Assembly (NCBI GenBank): GCA_019059635.1
Contig: JAGVRJ010000001.1
Span: 3,224,001-3,288,000 of the forward strand
Length of the DNA stretch: 64,000 nt
Origin: Proales similis
Taxonomy: Eukaryota > Rotifera > Eurotatoria > Ploima > Proalidae
Direction: 5' to 3'
The notes beneath the pieces were generated by a model that did not search any database, was not told the DNA's origin, and was given only the letters and a program-made list of their open reading frames with translations. Below are positions 9,360 to 19,651 of this stretch, in pieces. The position numbers and the translations under genes were made by a program. How positions within the stretch are numbered: the first letter of the stretch is position 1; each line of letters begins with the position of its first letter.

Positions 9360-9955
9360 CTTTTTCCTTTCGTTCTGTTTCGTTCGTTGCGTCTGATGGG
9401 CTCCAGTCGGTTGCTTAAGAGTGACGTTTTCCTTTTAATCAATTCAAACTTGGGCAATTAACGCATCACACCACTTTGAAATTATCAAGCTCTAATGTAG
9501 CCAACTCGCGTCACATGCTAAATCACGGATCGGCCGAGCGACACTTTTTTTTTTATCTCAAGTGTCGCTTCTTCTCTGTGTGACTCAAGCGAGAACCGGC
9601 TAGTCGGCTTCTGGCCCAGGGCTGCAAGATAAAAGAATGCGTGAACGAAGGTCAAATTAGAAAGTAGAAACAGATGATCATTAACGTTTGAGATCAGATC
9701 TCGCTTTATTAAATACATTGGAGTATTCATACAAATGTAAGATAGAACACATTCTATTGACCAAATTGAAAAAAAAGACTTCGAGTCAAATTTGTCTTAC
9801 CGACAAGTCCAACCCAATCCAAAAGAATGCCGATCAGCAGCATTCTCGATAAAATATTCAAACTCACAAAAAACAAGTGAAACAGTGCAAAAAACGACAG
9901 AGCAGGTCTTTCAGTCGGGTATGTGGTTAGGTGTGTATTGGTTCGAGTTATATAT
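9360..9955. other. Spacer between oxygenase copy 2 and Nanos
   Basis: 596 bp with poly-T and AT-rich stretches. It should contain the Nanos 3' UTR (minus strand, below 9956) and the copy 2 promoter. The open frame at 9754-10083 overlaps Nanos in another frame and shows no family features. Confidence 0.45.
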
Positions 9956-10210
9956 TTAGCTATTGTGAGGCTTTCTGGCAAGCGGTGGCATTTCTCTAGC
10001 AAATGTCTGAATCTGATTGGCCTTGCGTTTCTTAAGCAGCAGAGGGCAAAAGCGAATTGTGTGCGCCTGGTCACCTGAGGCATAGCACATGGGACAAACG
10101 AGCCGGCGTAGCTTGGGACACACTAGTCTCAACAGCTCGTCTTTCATTCTATGTCCGGTCTCCTTGCAGAACTCGCAGCGTTGCTCGTTGGCGTTTTGTA
10201 GTTCGTTCAT
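9956..10210 (-). CDS. nanos: Nanos-type zinc finger protein (very short)
   Basis: Single exon, 84 residues. It carries the diagnostic Nanos block: CPKLRRLVCPMCYASGDQAH followed by TIRFCPL. The zinc ligands are Cys12-x2-Cys15-x4-His20-x10-Cys31 and Cys39-x2-Cys42-x7-His50-x4-Cys55. The second knuckle and the C-x7-C linker match the family. In the first knuckle the Cys-to-His loop is only 4 residues (KETG), where family members have about 12. Nanos proteins bind RNA with Pumilio and repress translation in germ cells and stem cells. Only 11 residues precede the first ligand, so the usual long N-terminal effector region (for example for CNOT binding) is missing, or lies in an unrecognised upstream exon. 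The start at 10210 is the only ATG in frame before the finger. Identification is secure; completeness is less so. Confidence 0.88.
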   Translation of the reverse strand: MNELQNANEQRCEFCKETGHRMKDELLRLVCPKLRRLVCPMCYASGDQAHTIRFCPLLLKKRKANQIQTFAREMPPLARKPHNS

Positions 10211-10862
10211 TCTTAATGTTGTTTAATGTTCGTTAAATTTTGATCTACCGAGTTCAAACTACAACCAACTCTGACCGGTGAGCTCTTTTTTTTTCTCCTC
10301 TTTAAACGATGTTTTTGCCAATGCATGAACTAGTCCACTCGAGCTTCACGTTTGAACTCCAACCTCCAGATTTGTTTAAATTCATTCAAAGCCGACGAAA
10401 GTGGGCGAAGAAAAGAATTTTGCTCGCAATTTGGTCTCAGTCATTTGTTTGCTAAACAGTCGGCCAGTCAGTCAGCAGCTAGTCGGCTGCCTGTTACTCC
10501 CTCGCTCGTGCCCTCTCTTCTCTCTCTCTGTCTGTCGCCGGCCACCACCCTTTAGTCTCTCTTCTTCTGTTCACTCGTCCAACATCTGCTCCGAACGCAA
10601 TTTATTAAAATTTATGCGGCGAATAAAAGAAAATTATCGGAAATTTGAAAGCTGTGCTCAGGATCGGAATTACGAACAAAGAATATGAATTGAAGTACGA
10701 AAAAGAATGCGCCCTAGCGCCCCTCTCTTGCTCGCTCTCTCTCTTTCATTAAGTCTTTATGATTTCTCAAATAACAAGCAAGCGCTCTTCATACGCCGCT
10801 ATGATGTAATAGATCGAGCCTAGTTGGTGTTTAGAAGTGCGCACTACAGCAACTGGCTTAAA
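10211..10862. other. Divergent region between Nanos and REV7
   Basis: 652 bp. It contains CT-rich tracts (about 10510-10575 and 10722-10746) and no supported gene. Promoters for both neighbours must lie here. Confidence 0.45.
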
Positions 10863-12012
10863 ATGGCTGAAGACGAGCAAATCGAGGTCATTGATTTGAG
10901 CATTGAAGACGAGATGGCCAACGACGATGCACGCGGCCAGGACGAATTGGCTGAGCCTAATCGGCCGCAAACTTCCAAAGCGTCCGCTGCGCAATTAACG
11001 ACCAGTGCGGAAGCTGCCGTCGACAAGTCTGTCAACGAGACCAAGTCAAATCGCATCGACCGTCTGTGCGAATTCCTGCACACACTTATGCACTGCATTT
11101 TGTACAAGATAAACTTCTACGACAAAAAGGCCTTCTTTCAAAAGATACTCAAGTACAACATTGTGGTCTATGTAAGCCAACACAAACACACACACACCCT
11201 TGAACAAACCCATCACTCAGCTCAATCGTGCTTCAAATTCATGTGAGCACAGCATTGCAAAATAGAAATTGTCGCCGAATACATCACTAATTGCGTCGAA
11301 TGTTTTCGTCTCCTACTTTATCGACAACTTGACTTGGGCCAAAAGCAACCACAAGCACAAGAAGCGAAGCAACAACAAGACGTGTTTTGCGTGTGTTTCT
11401 TTTCGCCTATTTTGATCTTAACAAAGCACTCAGTCTGTTCAATCGAAGATTGCACTTGCCATATTGAAGATAAACGACGAGGAGAACCTGAGCGGCCAGC
11501 TGCTCAAGCGTTACATAGCCAGAATCGAACCATCTAGTCTAGAGGAGGCAGGAGCGGACCAAAACAGCGAGCAAGATCTCGACTGGGCGTTTCGAGACGC
11601 CCTTCTTCGCTGCCTGTACGAGTGCTCGGGTAGACACGTAAAGCAGGACTACAGCGGTTTGTTCTTGATTTTGTCCTAGCGACAAATCACAGCGCAACTA
11701 AGTCGCTCGTTCGATTTGCAAGATGTCAAATGGCAGATTCAGATTCAGGCGTGTGAAAGAGAAATGAGACATCTGAGCTCGGACGAAGACTTGTTCAAGC
11801 TGTTCGCATGGCGTGAGTGCATGGAGTCAGAGATCGAGTCAGATGTGGCAGCCGAGAGTCAGCGCATGTTTATCAAATCTCTCAAGACCATTCGCTTGCC
11901 CGATCGGCTTCAAGTAAATGTCCAAACGAATCTCTTTCGCTCGACGCTCGCTTCTCTCACCGTTAAATCCGAATCAAAGCTTCAATTTTTCAGCGAAGAG
12001 CCGCGTCTGTAG
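10863..12012 (+). CDS. MAD2L2: REV7 / MAD2L2 homologue (HORMA domain)
   Basis: Four exons, 10863-11171, 11253-11381, 11434-11637 and 11680-12012, give about 324 residues; phases match throughout. The HORMA fold of REV7 is recognisable: LCEFLHTLMHCILYKINFY then FFQKILKYNIVVY (like LCEFLEVAVHLILYVREVYP / FQKRKKYNVPV in vertebrates), EIVAEYITNCVECFRLLL, KIALAILKINDEE, DVKWQIQIQACERE and a terminal IKSLKTIRLPDRLQVNVQT. REV7 joins Rev3 in DNA polymerase zeta for translesion synthesis and joins shieldin in double-strand break repair. It grips partners with a C-terminal seatbelt. An acidic N-terminal extension of about 55 residues and a longer acidic C-terminal half make it larger than the usual ~211 residues. 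The donor of exon 2 is weak (GTGTTT), with an alternative at 11391. The stop at 12010 assumes read-through of a possible donor at 11914. Confidence 0.78.
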
Positions 12013-12571
12013 AGAGACTTGCCTGCATATCAGTCGTCGCCTCTCCTTATTCTTCATTTGCCTTTTTTCGGTTTCAAGAATCTCAAGGACAATCCCTCGG
12101 ATGCTTTTTATTCTTCTATTTTTCCATTCTGTTTTTTGTTTCGCATTGAGCTTGCAGATGAAACGGCAACAATTTCGGCGTTATTCGCTTTTGCTCGAGT
12201 GTGAGCAGTTTGCGCACTCACTCAGAGTGAGACATAGAATGAAGCATCATTCTGCTACGCAAATGCAACGGCAACCAAAATCCGATTATAATCGCGCATC
12301 GCCGTCTAGCAGGCCGTTTAGATTGTCGTTCACCCTTCCATTTGATTTGAGAGTGAATTGACCCCGAATTCAACTTTTGCTGCCAGCTCGGTTCAATTGT
12401 TGACTGTTGTTTTTAGATCTTACAGACAGAGAGTGCACTCATCATTCTCTTGAGCAACTGCTCCAATAAGCGCCAACCAAACACACGTCTCTTTCTCTCT
12501 CGGTCCAGTCGGCTTGAGCAGGAGAAGAAACGTTCTAATGCAAGCAATCGAGTTCAAATGAGAGCGTAAGA
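12013..12571. other. Spacer between REV7 and ATG2
   Basis: 559 bp with no supported gene. It holds the REV7 3' UTR and the ATG2 promoter; pyrimidine-rich sequence occurs near 12485-12500. Confidence 0.45.
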
Positions 12572-15500
12572 ATGCCTTGGCAAATGTTATGGCCCGACTT
12601 TTTGAAGAAACGCTTGTGCCGCTATCTTCTCCAGCACTATCTCGGCCAGTTCTTCAAAGAGAAAATTTCACTTGAGCAGCTTACGATCGACATCTACAAC
12701 GGAACTGGGTGCGTGAAAAATCTCAACCTCGACTGCGAGGCACTCAACGAGCACATAAACTCAATGGCGTCGGGCAGCGAGAGCTCAACTATTCCTTTTG
12801 AGATTGTCAGTGGCTTTGTCGGCTACATATCGGTTTACATACCGTGGCACGATCTATTCAACGACTATTGCAAGCTCACAATCAAAAACGTTCAAATAAC
12901 AATTCGGTGCAAGCAGCCGAACGACGTGAACGACAATGGCGGCGAGCACGGCGACGACGAGTGCTTTGAGGAGGCGCGAGGTCACATAGAGAACAGCTCA
13001 ATGTTCTCCAGCATGGTAATCGACTCGCTCTCGCAGACGGGCATGCAAATAGCGCAAGAGTGCCTCGCGCCAGAAGAAGAGGCCAGTGTACAGAACGAGC
13101 TGGTCGAGAACGGCTCGAGTAAAGGCAGTCTGCTCGGCCTCGAGGCGTTCGCTTCCACAATCGACTCCATATTGGCCAGGATCAAAATCAACATCGAACA
13201 TTTACAATTGAGAATCGAAGATGTTGAAAAGGCGGCGCCGTTCGACGCCATGAGCGCCTCGCAGATGATGAGCAGCTCTGCAATGTTCAACCCACAAATG
13301 GACACGATCAGTAACTCGCCCGTAAGCGGCATCGCGCTAGAGCTGCGCATGAAATCGCTGAAATACTTCGACCTTGACTCGAGCCGACCAGCTCAATCCA
13401 GTGAACACAACGAACAAAACGAAGAGAAAGCGGGCGAGCGCGAGCTGGTCAGAAACACGACCAAATCGTTCAACATTGAAGGCTTCACCGTTTACTTCGA
13501 CGAGTTCATTGTTCGCGATGACTTTGATATCGAGGATCTATGCAACTTCCAGACGACGAACAAAGCATGCAGCAGCCACGTGTCAAGTGACGACCAAGAG
13601 ACGGACACGAGCAGTTTGGACTCAAGTCGAACGACCGCCATGCCGCAGGACGAGGCCGGCAGCTTCAACTACGGCCTCAACTCCGACTACTATTTGTACA
13701 CAAATCCGATAATTCTGTTCACACTCACGGGCGCGCAAAGCATCAAGCTGACCATAAACAATCTACTTCCAAGTGATTTGATGCTTCAAAAGGCCGATAG
13801 ACATCTTTTGCAACAACAGCAGCGGCCCCTGCTCGAAGTGAACGCCCAACTTGGCTCGTTAAAGTGCCTTATGTGTCCCAAGCAGCTGCATTTGCTCAGC
13901 TCAATGGCCTGGAAGATGTGCGAGTACGCCGAAAAGGTGGAGGCGAAGAAGCGACGCCGCAGTGAGCACAGACGCCAGATTAGAGGCCTCGACGTTGCGG
14001 CTCATTCGAATCTGGACAGTGATCAGTGGAGGAACTCGAACACTCTGGGCAGTGGTGAGTCAGGCGACACCATGTTCTATTCAATGATGACCGAGTCGAG
14101 CATGTTTCCGAACGACGCCAAACGAACAGCATCCGGCCAGCAGGCTGACGAGGAGGACTGCGAGCAGACGCAGCAAAAGCTCACATCACAGATCAGGCGA
14201 ACAATAAGCGAACTGCAGAACGACGTGATCGTCTTCAAATCCAACAGCCATCACAACCTGTTTCAAACGTTCAAGGTCACATTTCGAATGCTTGCTCTGA
14301 CTGTGCTCCACCACGATCCGGACGAGACAAGAGAAGAAGAAAGCGCCAATCGACTGATTGTCGACCGAATGAAGAAAGTCGCCGACCTTTACTTTGACAC
14401 GGTGGCCAGCATCGAAGCAATGCCCAGTCAAGGCTTCAATCAATCGTTTGCATCCTCGGCCTCTTCGACTTGCTCTTATCCGTCGAACAGCAATTTGGAC
14501 AAGTCATTGTGCAGCCGCTATCACCAAGCGTGTGCGTTCAACGACCATTTTCTGCTGCTTGTGCGCCCAGTGACCTTGAATTTGATTCAGCGAATAAACG
14601 AACGATGGCGAAGTAACAAATATCGAAGCCAGTACTCGCTCACAGATGCGTCCATTACGCTTGGCTACGTCCAGCTCAACGAGTACCTGATAAGCGAATC
14701 GGCTGACGGTCAACTGCCGGCCGCCGAGAGGAAACTTCAACGGACGCATAGTCGTCAATTTCACTCGTTTCAGGCTGCGCAGACAGTCGAGCTGATCTAT
14801 TTTGACGAGCTCGGCTCAAACAACGAGCATCAGCCGTGCATTCAGTTCAGGTTTCTTACTTATGAGCCGCTGACGCCGTTGCAAGGCGAAGAGGAGAAAG
14901 AGCTGCTAGACCGCAAGTTTCACGACTGCTCTCTTTCCTTAAACCAGAGCCTTTGCTTTGAGCTCGACATATCGATCGCCGACCGGCTCTACTACATCTT
15001 GAACGACCCCAATAGGCCGGCTGTGCCCAGCGCAGTGAGCAGTGCGGGTCAATCAGACGAAAGGACGCTTTGTAATTTTGAGCTCACATCGACTCCGATG
15101 ATCAAAGTGGCGCTACGCTTCCCGATTGCCGATCTGAATCCGAATCGAGCGACTAAAACGCCGACAATGGCCGCGTTCAGAAAGCTGCGCGATCAGATAC
15201 TCACTATTCACATATTCTCGTTCAGCTTTCAGACTCTACTAAACGCAACAGACCTGTCTAAACTGTTACTGACGGTCAAATGCTCGCAGTTGAATGCCTA
15301 TTATCAGTACGAGAAGAAGCAGCGTCCGATTCACTTCGCGCTCGTTCAAAGCGAACAGACGAGCCGGCACTTTGAGTGCAACATTCAAATAAAGCAAGTA
15401 GCCGAAGAGGCGGCCCAAGTTGTGATCGACAACGAGGAGAAGAAGAGCTCTCTGACACAAAACTGCGGCATGCAACTGAGAGCTGCGGCCGGCCTGAACC

Positions 15501-18500
15501 AAGAAAGCAGTGAAGAGGACGAAGATCCGTACAGTCCGTTCTCTCGGGTTCATTCTAGAATTTCGAGCGAGAAAAATCGCCGCATTGTGAACGCTGCCAA
15601 TCGTGACGAGATCGACTCGTTCATTGAAAAATCGAAAACAAACTCGCTTGTCACGGTCAAGTTGAACGTGCCCCAGCTCAAGGTGCTCATCGCTGACCAG
15701 CATTTTCTCAACGATCTCTACAACTGCTTACTAAACGACCTGCTCATGTGGGAGCTGTGCAAGCTGCCACCAATCGAGTCCTGCGAGCCAATGAGTTTGT
15801 TCACCGAGCAAATGGAAGCGAGCTTGAGCAGTCAACGCTTCCGATTGTGCCAGTCAATGGCCATAAATGAGTCGACGGTCGAGCAAAGTGAGGAGGACGA
15901 CTGCGAGTCCAATCGGTCATTTGACGAGCACAACGATCGTCAGGCCCGGCTCATTCCGCCAATATTCCGCCAAATCGAAGAACGCAAGACAAAGCTGTGT
16001 CTTTTGTTCGATGTTGAAAAAGCGCATCTCAAGGCCATGATTGCGCTCAAGAACGAGCATTACGGCGAGTTCGATGTACTCGCCTCCGGCTTCAACTTGT
16101 GCGTCACCGACACCGTCCTGGCCGCGCCCAGAGAAGAGAATCCCAAAGTCAAGAAGCAGTACATAACAGTGCGGCTTGAAGACGTGGAAATTAGACATCA
16201 GAATCGTTGGCCGGAAGCGGCGTCCAAGTTCAAGGCGCCGACGAACTACGCCTCTTTCGAGCAGCTAATGAACGAACGTAAAGGCCAACTGCTGATCGGC
16301 AAGAGCAACAAATCCACGTCTGCCAATCTGTTCGCTTCGGGCAAACCCGAGTCGAACGAAGTGCAAAAGGCGCCCTCAATGATCTCGATCGGAATCAAGA
16401 TCAAATTCGACGCCCGTGCCAACACAAAGAACATTTTGGTCGCGTTGAATTTCAACCACTTGTGTCTGCATCATGTCTTCAAGGCCAGAGGCGACTTTTG
16501 GATATTTCAGCTTATCGACTTGTTCAACTTGACTGATATTGAGATTGCCGGATATGAGGAGCCAATGGTGATCACCGAGCTTCACTTGAACGTGGCCAAC
16601 AGTGGCATCTGGTATCAGCCAGTGAATCTTGACACCAGAGCCCTGCTGAGCTTCAAGTCGCTGCACTGGTCGAGCAATGTGATGGCCGAGACCACTTTGA
16701 CCCTCCTTGTGTTCAATATTGAAGATATCCACCTCTTCTTGAGCAAAAAGCAAATCGACTTTGACAGTGCCGATTTGAAGCGAGACTTTGTCTGCATAGC
16801 CAATGCCGATCTGTTCGAACTGGGCATCCTAATCAGTGAGTCGTGTGAAGAGGCAAACCAGCCGGAGAGGAGCCAAGCGGCGAGCAAGCAGGACAAACAG
16901 AGCAAACGCCTCTTTCCAGACCTTGACATCAAAATCCGCTCGAATCAAATCAATTTGAGAACATGCGTTGACTCGACTTTCGCTCTTATCGAACTCATAA
17001 ACTACATCGTCTCTGAAGGTGACATGATGCTGCCCGCAGACGAGAGCCACATCAAGTCGCTGCCGGAGACGGCCAATTCACTTCCGAACGAATCGAGCGC
17101 AAGCGAAGACATTTTGGGAAAGAGCATTCACTTGCAGAACATTAGCCGGGCAATGAACGTGCCCACAAGCAGCGCGTCTATTCCGATTGCATCCAGCGTG
17201 CCCTCTTCGTCCGTGCCAAAGTCGTCGACCGGCTCGTCGGGCCACTCGTTTCACTCGCCGATGAAGAATCTTTCCAACAATTTGACGAGCCCGTCTCTGT
17301 CCTCAAACATAAGAGCAGACGAGCCGGAGTCGTTAGATTCGATGATCAGCGACATGATGAAGGACGCCATGTTACACAGTCAAGACAACAACCGGCCAGA
17401 CGAGGAGAAGCCAAGACTTGGTTCAGCCAGACAAAGCAACGACGCCCTATTCGGCTCTGCTCATTCGCTGAACGAGGCCGGCCCATTTTCAAGATTTGAC
17501 AGCCAGCTAAAGCCGTCAAACGATGAAGAGGAGTTTCACTTTGACCTTCCGTTCGCCGACTTTTCTCCAATGAGACCAGAACCAGCGAGTGAGAACGCGC
17601 AGAAAAAAGCCGCCTCGAACGCTGTTCTCTCTCCTCCTGCTCCTCCTCGTCGACAGTTGAGATTCACTGCGGCCAACAGCAAGGTCTCATTTCAAAATCG
17701 AAGCGACGAGTCAGAAACCGAGTCACCGAACCATTCGTATGAATACAGTCTAAACGAGCCGGACGAGGATGAAGACGATCGAGAGGAAGATCTTCTTCGT
17801 GACTTTGACGTTATAGATGTGATCCCTGGCCTTGGGGAGCCGCCGCGCAACAATCAGGACTTTGAAGTCAAACTTTTGAAACGCAACGGTTTAATTGAGG
17901 TCAAAGAAGACCATTTCAAAAAGCCGTTGACCAAAATCGACGTCCTCAAGGCGCCGGACTCTTACCCATGCGCCTTCAATTCTTTCTGTATTCAAGAGAT
18001 TTCGCTCAGCTGGAGTTTGTTCGGCGGCAACGACTTTGGCCTCGAGGAGTCGCATCCGCGGCCTCTCAACCGAACAGCATCGTCGCCAGTGATTGTCGGA
18101 TCAAAGCCGAGCTCCCTCTCTTCAGTCTCTTACTCGCCGAGCTTGAACTCGCCCGTCAAAATGGCCAGCCTGAGTCCGAATAGCCGCGAGCAGCGGCCGC
18201 AAATCTTACGCAAAGCTGGCGGCCGCATCCTCAATCCCAACATGAACTGGATTAGCCGAGGCGGTCGACAACGCAACCTCGACGTCTGCATGGAGATCAG
18301 CCTGCACAAGGTGAAGACCAAAATCGATTTGTATGTGGACCCGAACCAGGAGGCGCACAAGCTCGAACAGCCCGACTATCCGTACTTGTTCAGAGTGGCG
18401 TTGGCAGTCGGCGACATTCAGATTAAAGATCGCCTCGCCTCTTCTCCGTTCAACTTGTTTCTGTTCAGATACGAGTCAGAAGAGTGTCCCAAGCACACGA

Positions 18501-19651
18501 ACGCCAACATGATATTTGTGAAATTTCTTTGCTCGCGCAGCATGGACAATCAGGGCCTGCTCGAGTGCGACGTGAAGCTGTCAATTCAGCCGCTTCGTTT
18601 TAACATCGACCAGGACTCGCTCATATTCATGGTCGACTTTTTCACTCAGCTGTCGAGCAAAGAATTGAGCCAGTTCGCGGCCAAGCTTAAGCCGCCCGAC
18701 AACACAGAGGCAGCAGCAGAGCAAGTGCATCACGCCGAATCGCCTGAAAACGCTCAGACGGCCGAGAGCGGACAAGAGGCGCCGCCGATCTTCATCAGGA
18801 ACTTCATCTTCTCGCCGGACTTGTTCGTAAAATTCGACTTCTCGGGCAGATACGACCGACGCCCGGGCACCAAAATGGACACTCTGACCAAGCTGCTGAT
18901 GGTGGCCGTGCAGCTGAGCAACACAGAGCTCAAGCTCAAGCGCGTCTGCTTCAAGCGCGGCTTCCTCGGCGCCGACAAGCTGATGCAAGCGCTTGTCCGC
19001 GAATGGCTCGCCGACATTCAGCGCAACCAAGTGAAAAATCTCATCAAAGGCTGGGGCGTGTTCAACTCGCTCATTCAGCTGTTTGAAGGCTTCTCCTATC
19101 TGTTCCTAATACCAATCGAACAGTATCGCAAAGACGGCCGCATCCTGTGCGGAATTCAAAAAGGATCGGCCGCCTTCTCCACTTGCACCATTCTGGCCAC
19201 TATTGAACTGACCAACAGGATGTTCATGATGACCAGAAATGTGGCTGAGTTCTTCTACGATCTTCTCACGCCCAATCGTGCTATTTCATCCAGCGTCAGT
19301 CCACTCGACACGCTCATACTCACAGGAGTGAGAAGCGGACGCCGCATACGGGTTCGCCGTCAGCCCAACGACATTCGAGAGGGCTTCACAAACGCCTACT
19401 ATGTGGTCTACGAAGGAATAAACGACACGGCCAGCAACATAATCCAGGAGATAAACGACAGTGCCGAGCAAAAGGGCATTCCGGGCGTGATTGGCGGCGC
19501 TCTCCGGCAACTTCCATCGGCGGCGTTGACGCCGATTGTACTCGGCGCCGAGGCTTCCTGCAGTATACTGAGCGGCATCAGGAATCAACTCAAGCCGGAC
19601 GAGAAGAAGGACGATGATCGCAAATGGAAGACCATCACCTACAACTCTTGA
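12572..19651 (+). CDS. ATG2: ATG2, autophagy bridge-like lipid transfer protein
   Basis: One uninterrupted frame of 2359 residues. The N-terminus is the chorein-type start typical of ATG2/VPS13 (MPWQMLWPDFLKKRLCRYLL, then LEQLTIDIYNGTGCVKNLNL and a VSGFVGYISVYIPW segment). The C-terminus around residues 2150-2260 has the ATG2 C-terminal domain (IKGWGVFNSLIQLFEGFSYL, then IPIEQYRKDGRILCGIQKGS). ATG2 forms a hydrophobic-groove tube that moves phospholipids from ER to the growing autophagosome, with WIPI and ATG9. It also acts at lipid droplets. The protein is longer than human ATG2A/B (about 1940-2080) because of Ser/acidic low-complexity stretches, notably residues 1500-1760. The absence of introns in a 7-kb gene is striking here, because neighbours average one intron per 100-400 bp. 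No premature stop or frameshift is present, so it is not a dead retrocopy. Confidence 0.95.
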   Translation: MPWQMLWPDFLKKRLCRYLLQHYLGQFFKEKISLEQLTIDIYNGTGCVKNLNLDCEALNEHINSMASGSESSTIPFEIVSGFVGYISVYIPWHDLFNDYCKLTIKNVQITIRCKQPNDVNDNGGEHGDDECFEEARGHIENSSMFSSMVIDSLSQTGMQIAQECLAPEEEASVQNELVENGSSKGSLLGLEAFASTIDSILARIKINIEHLQLRIEDVEKAAPFDAMSASQMMSSSAMFNPQMDTISNSPVSGIALELRMKSLKYFDLDSSRPAQSSEHNEQNEEKAGERELVRNTTKSFNIEGFTVYFDEFIVRDDFDIEDLCNFQTTNKACSSHVSSDDQETDTSSLDSSRTTAMPQDEAGSFNYGLNSDYYLYTNPIILFTLTGAQSIKLTINNLLPSDLMLQKADRHLLQQQQRPLLEVNAQLGSLKCLMCPKQLHLLSSMAWKMCEYAEKVEAKKRRRSEHRRQIRGLDVAAHSNLDSDQWRNSNTLGSGESGDTMFYSMMTESSMFPNDAKRTASGQQADEEDCEQTQQKLTSQIRRTISELQNDVIVFKSNSHHNLFQTFKVTFRMLALTVLHHDPDETREEESANRLIVDRMKKVADLYFDTVASIEAMPSQGFNQSFASSASSTCSYPSNSNLDKSLCSRYHQACAFNDHFLLLVRPVTLNLIQRINERWRSNKYRSQYSLTDASITLGYVQLNEYLISESADGQLPAAERKLQRTHSRQFHSFQAAQTVELIYFDELGSNNEHQPCIQFRFLTYEPLTPLQGEEEKELLDRKFHDCSLSLNQSLCFELDISIADRLYYILNDPNRPAVPSAVSSAGQSDERTLCNFELTSTPMIKVALRFPIADLNPNRATKTPTMAAFRKLRDQILTIHIFSFSFQTLLNATDLSKLLLTVKCSQLNAYYQYEKKQRPIHFALVQSEQTSRHFECNIQIKQVAEEAAQVVIDNEEKKSSLTQNCGMQLRAAAGLNQESSEEDEDPYSPFSRVHSRISSEKNRRIVNAANRDEIDSFIEKSKTNSLVTVKLNVPQLKVLIADQHFLNDLYNCLLNDLLMWELCKLPPIESCEPMSLFTEQMEASLSSQRFRLCQSMAINESTVEQSEEDDCESNRSFDEHNDRQARLIPPIFRQIEERKTKLCLLFDVEKAHLKAMIALKNEHYGEFDVLASGFNLCVTDTVLAAPREENPKVKKQYITVRLEDVEIRHQNRWPEAASKFKAPTNYASFEQLMNERKGQLLIGKSNKSTSANLFASGKPESNEVQKAPSMISIGIKIKFDARANTKNILVALNFNHLCLHHVFKARGDFWIFQLIDLFNLTDIEIAGYEEPMVITELHLNVANSGIWYQPVNLDTRALLSFKSLHWSSNVMAETTLTLLVFNIEDIHLFLSKKQIDFDSADLKRDFVCIANADLFELGILISESCEEANQPERSQAASKQDKQSKRLFPDLDIKIRSNQINLRTCVDSTFALIELINYIVSEGDMMLPADESHIKSLPETANSLPNESSASEDILGKSIHLQNISRAMNVPTSSASIPIASSVPSSSVPKSSTGSSGHSFHSPMKNLSNNLTSPSLSSNIRADEPESLDSMISDMMKDAMLHSQDNNRPDEEKPRLGSARQSNDALFGSAHSLNEAGPFSRFDSQLKPSNDEEEFHFDLPFADFSPMRPEPASENAQKKAASNAVLSPPAPPRRQLRFTAANSKVSFQNRSDESETESPNHSYEYSLNEPDEDEDDREEDLLRDFDVIDVIPGLGEPPRNNQDFEVKLLKRNGLIEVKEDHFKKPLTKIDVLKAPDSYPCAFNSFCIQEISLSWSLFGGNDFGLEESHPRPLNRTASSPVIVGSKPSSLSSVSYSPSLNSPVKMASLSPNSREQRPQILRKAGGRILNPNMNWISRGGRQRNLDVCMEISLHKVKTKIDLYVDPNQEAHKLEQPDYPYLFRVALAVGDIQIKDRLASSPFNLFLFRYESEECPKHTNANMIFVKFLCSRSMDNQGLLECDVKLSIQPLRFNIDQDSLIFMVDFFTQLSSKELSQFAAKLKPPDNTEAAAEQVHHAESPENAQTAESGQEAPPIFIRNFIFSPDLFVKFDFSGRYDRRPGTKMDTLTKLLMVAVQLSNTELKLKRVCFKRGFLGADKLMQALVREWLADIQRNQVKNLIKGWGVFNSLIQLFEGFSYLFLIPIEQYRKDGRILCGIQKGSAAFSTCTILATIELTNRMFMMTRNVAEFFYDLLTPNRAISSSVSPLDTLILTGVRSGRRIRVRRQPNDIREGFTNAYYVVYEGINDTASNIIQEINDSAEQKGIPGVIGGALRQLPSAALTPIVLGAEASCSILSGIRNQLKPDEKKDDDRKWKTITYNS

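Noticed and set aside
8553-9461. 302-codon plus-strand open frame
   Set aside because: It is antisense to the second oxygenase-like gene; the minus-strand frame has family motifs and a close paralogue.
9754-10083. 109-codon minus-strand frame overlapping Nanos
   Set aside because: It lacks motifs and runs through the Nanos 3' region; the zinc-finger frame is the real one.
10352-10688. Pyrimidine-rich open frames before REV7
   Set aside because: Leu/Ser-rich translations come from CT repeats; no start context or conserved residues.
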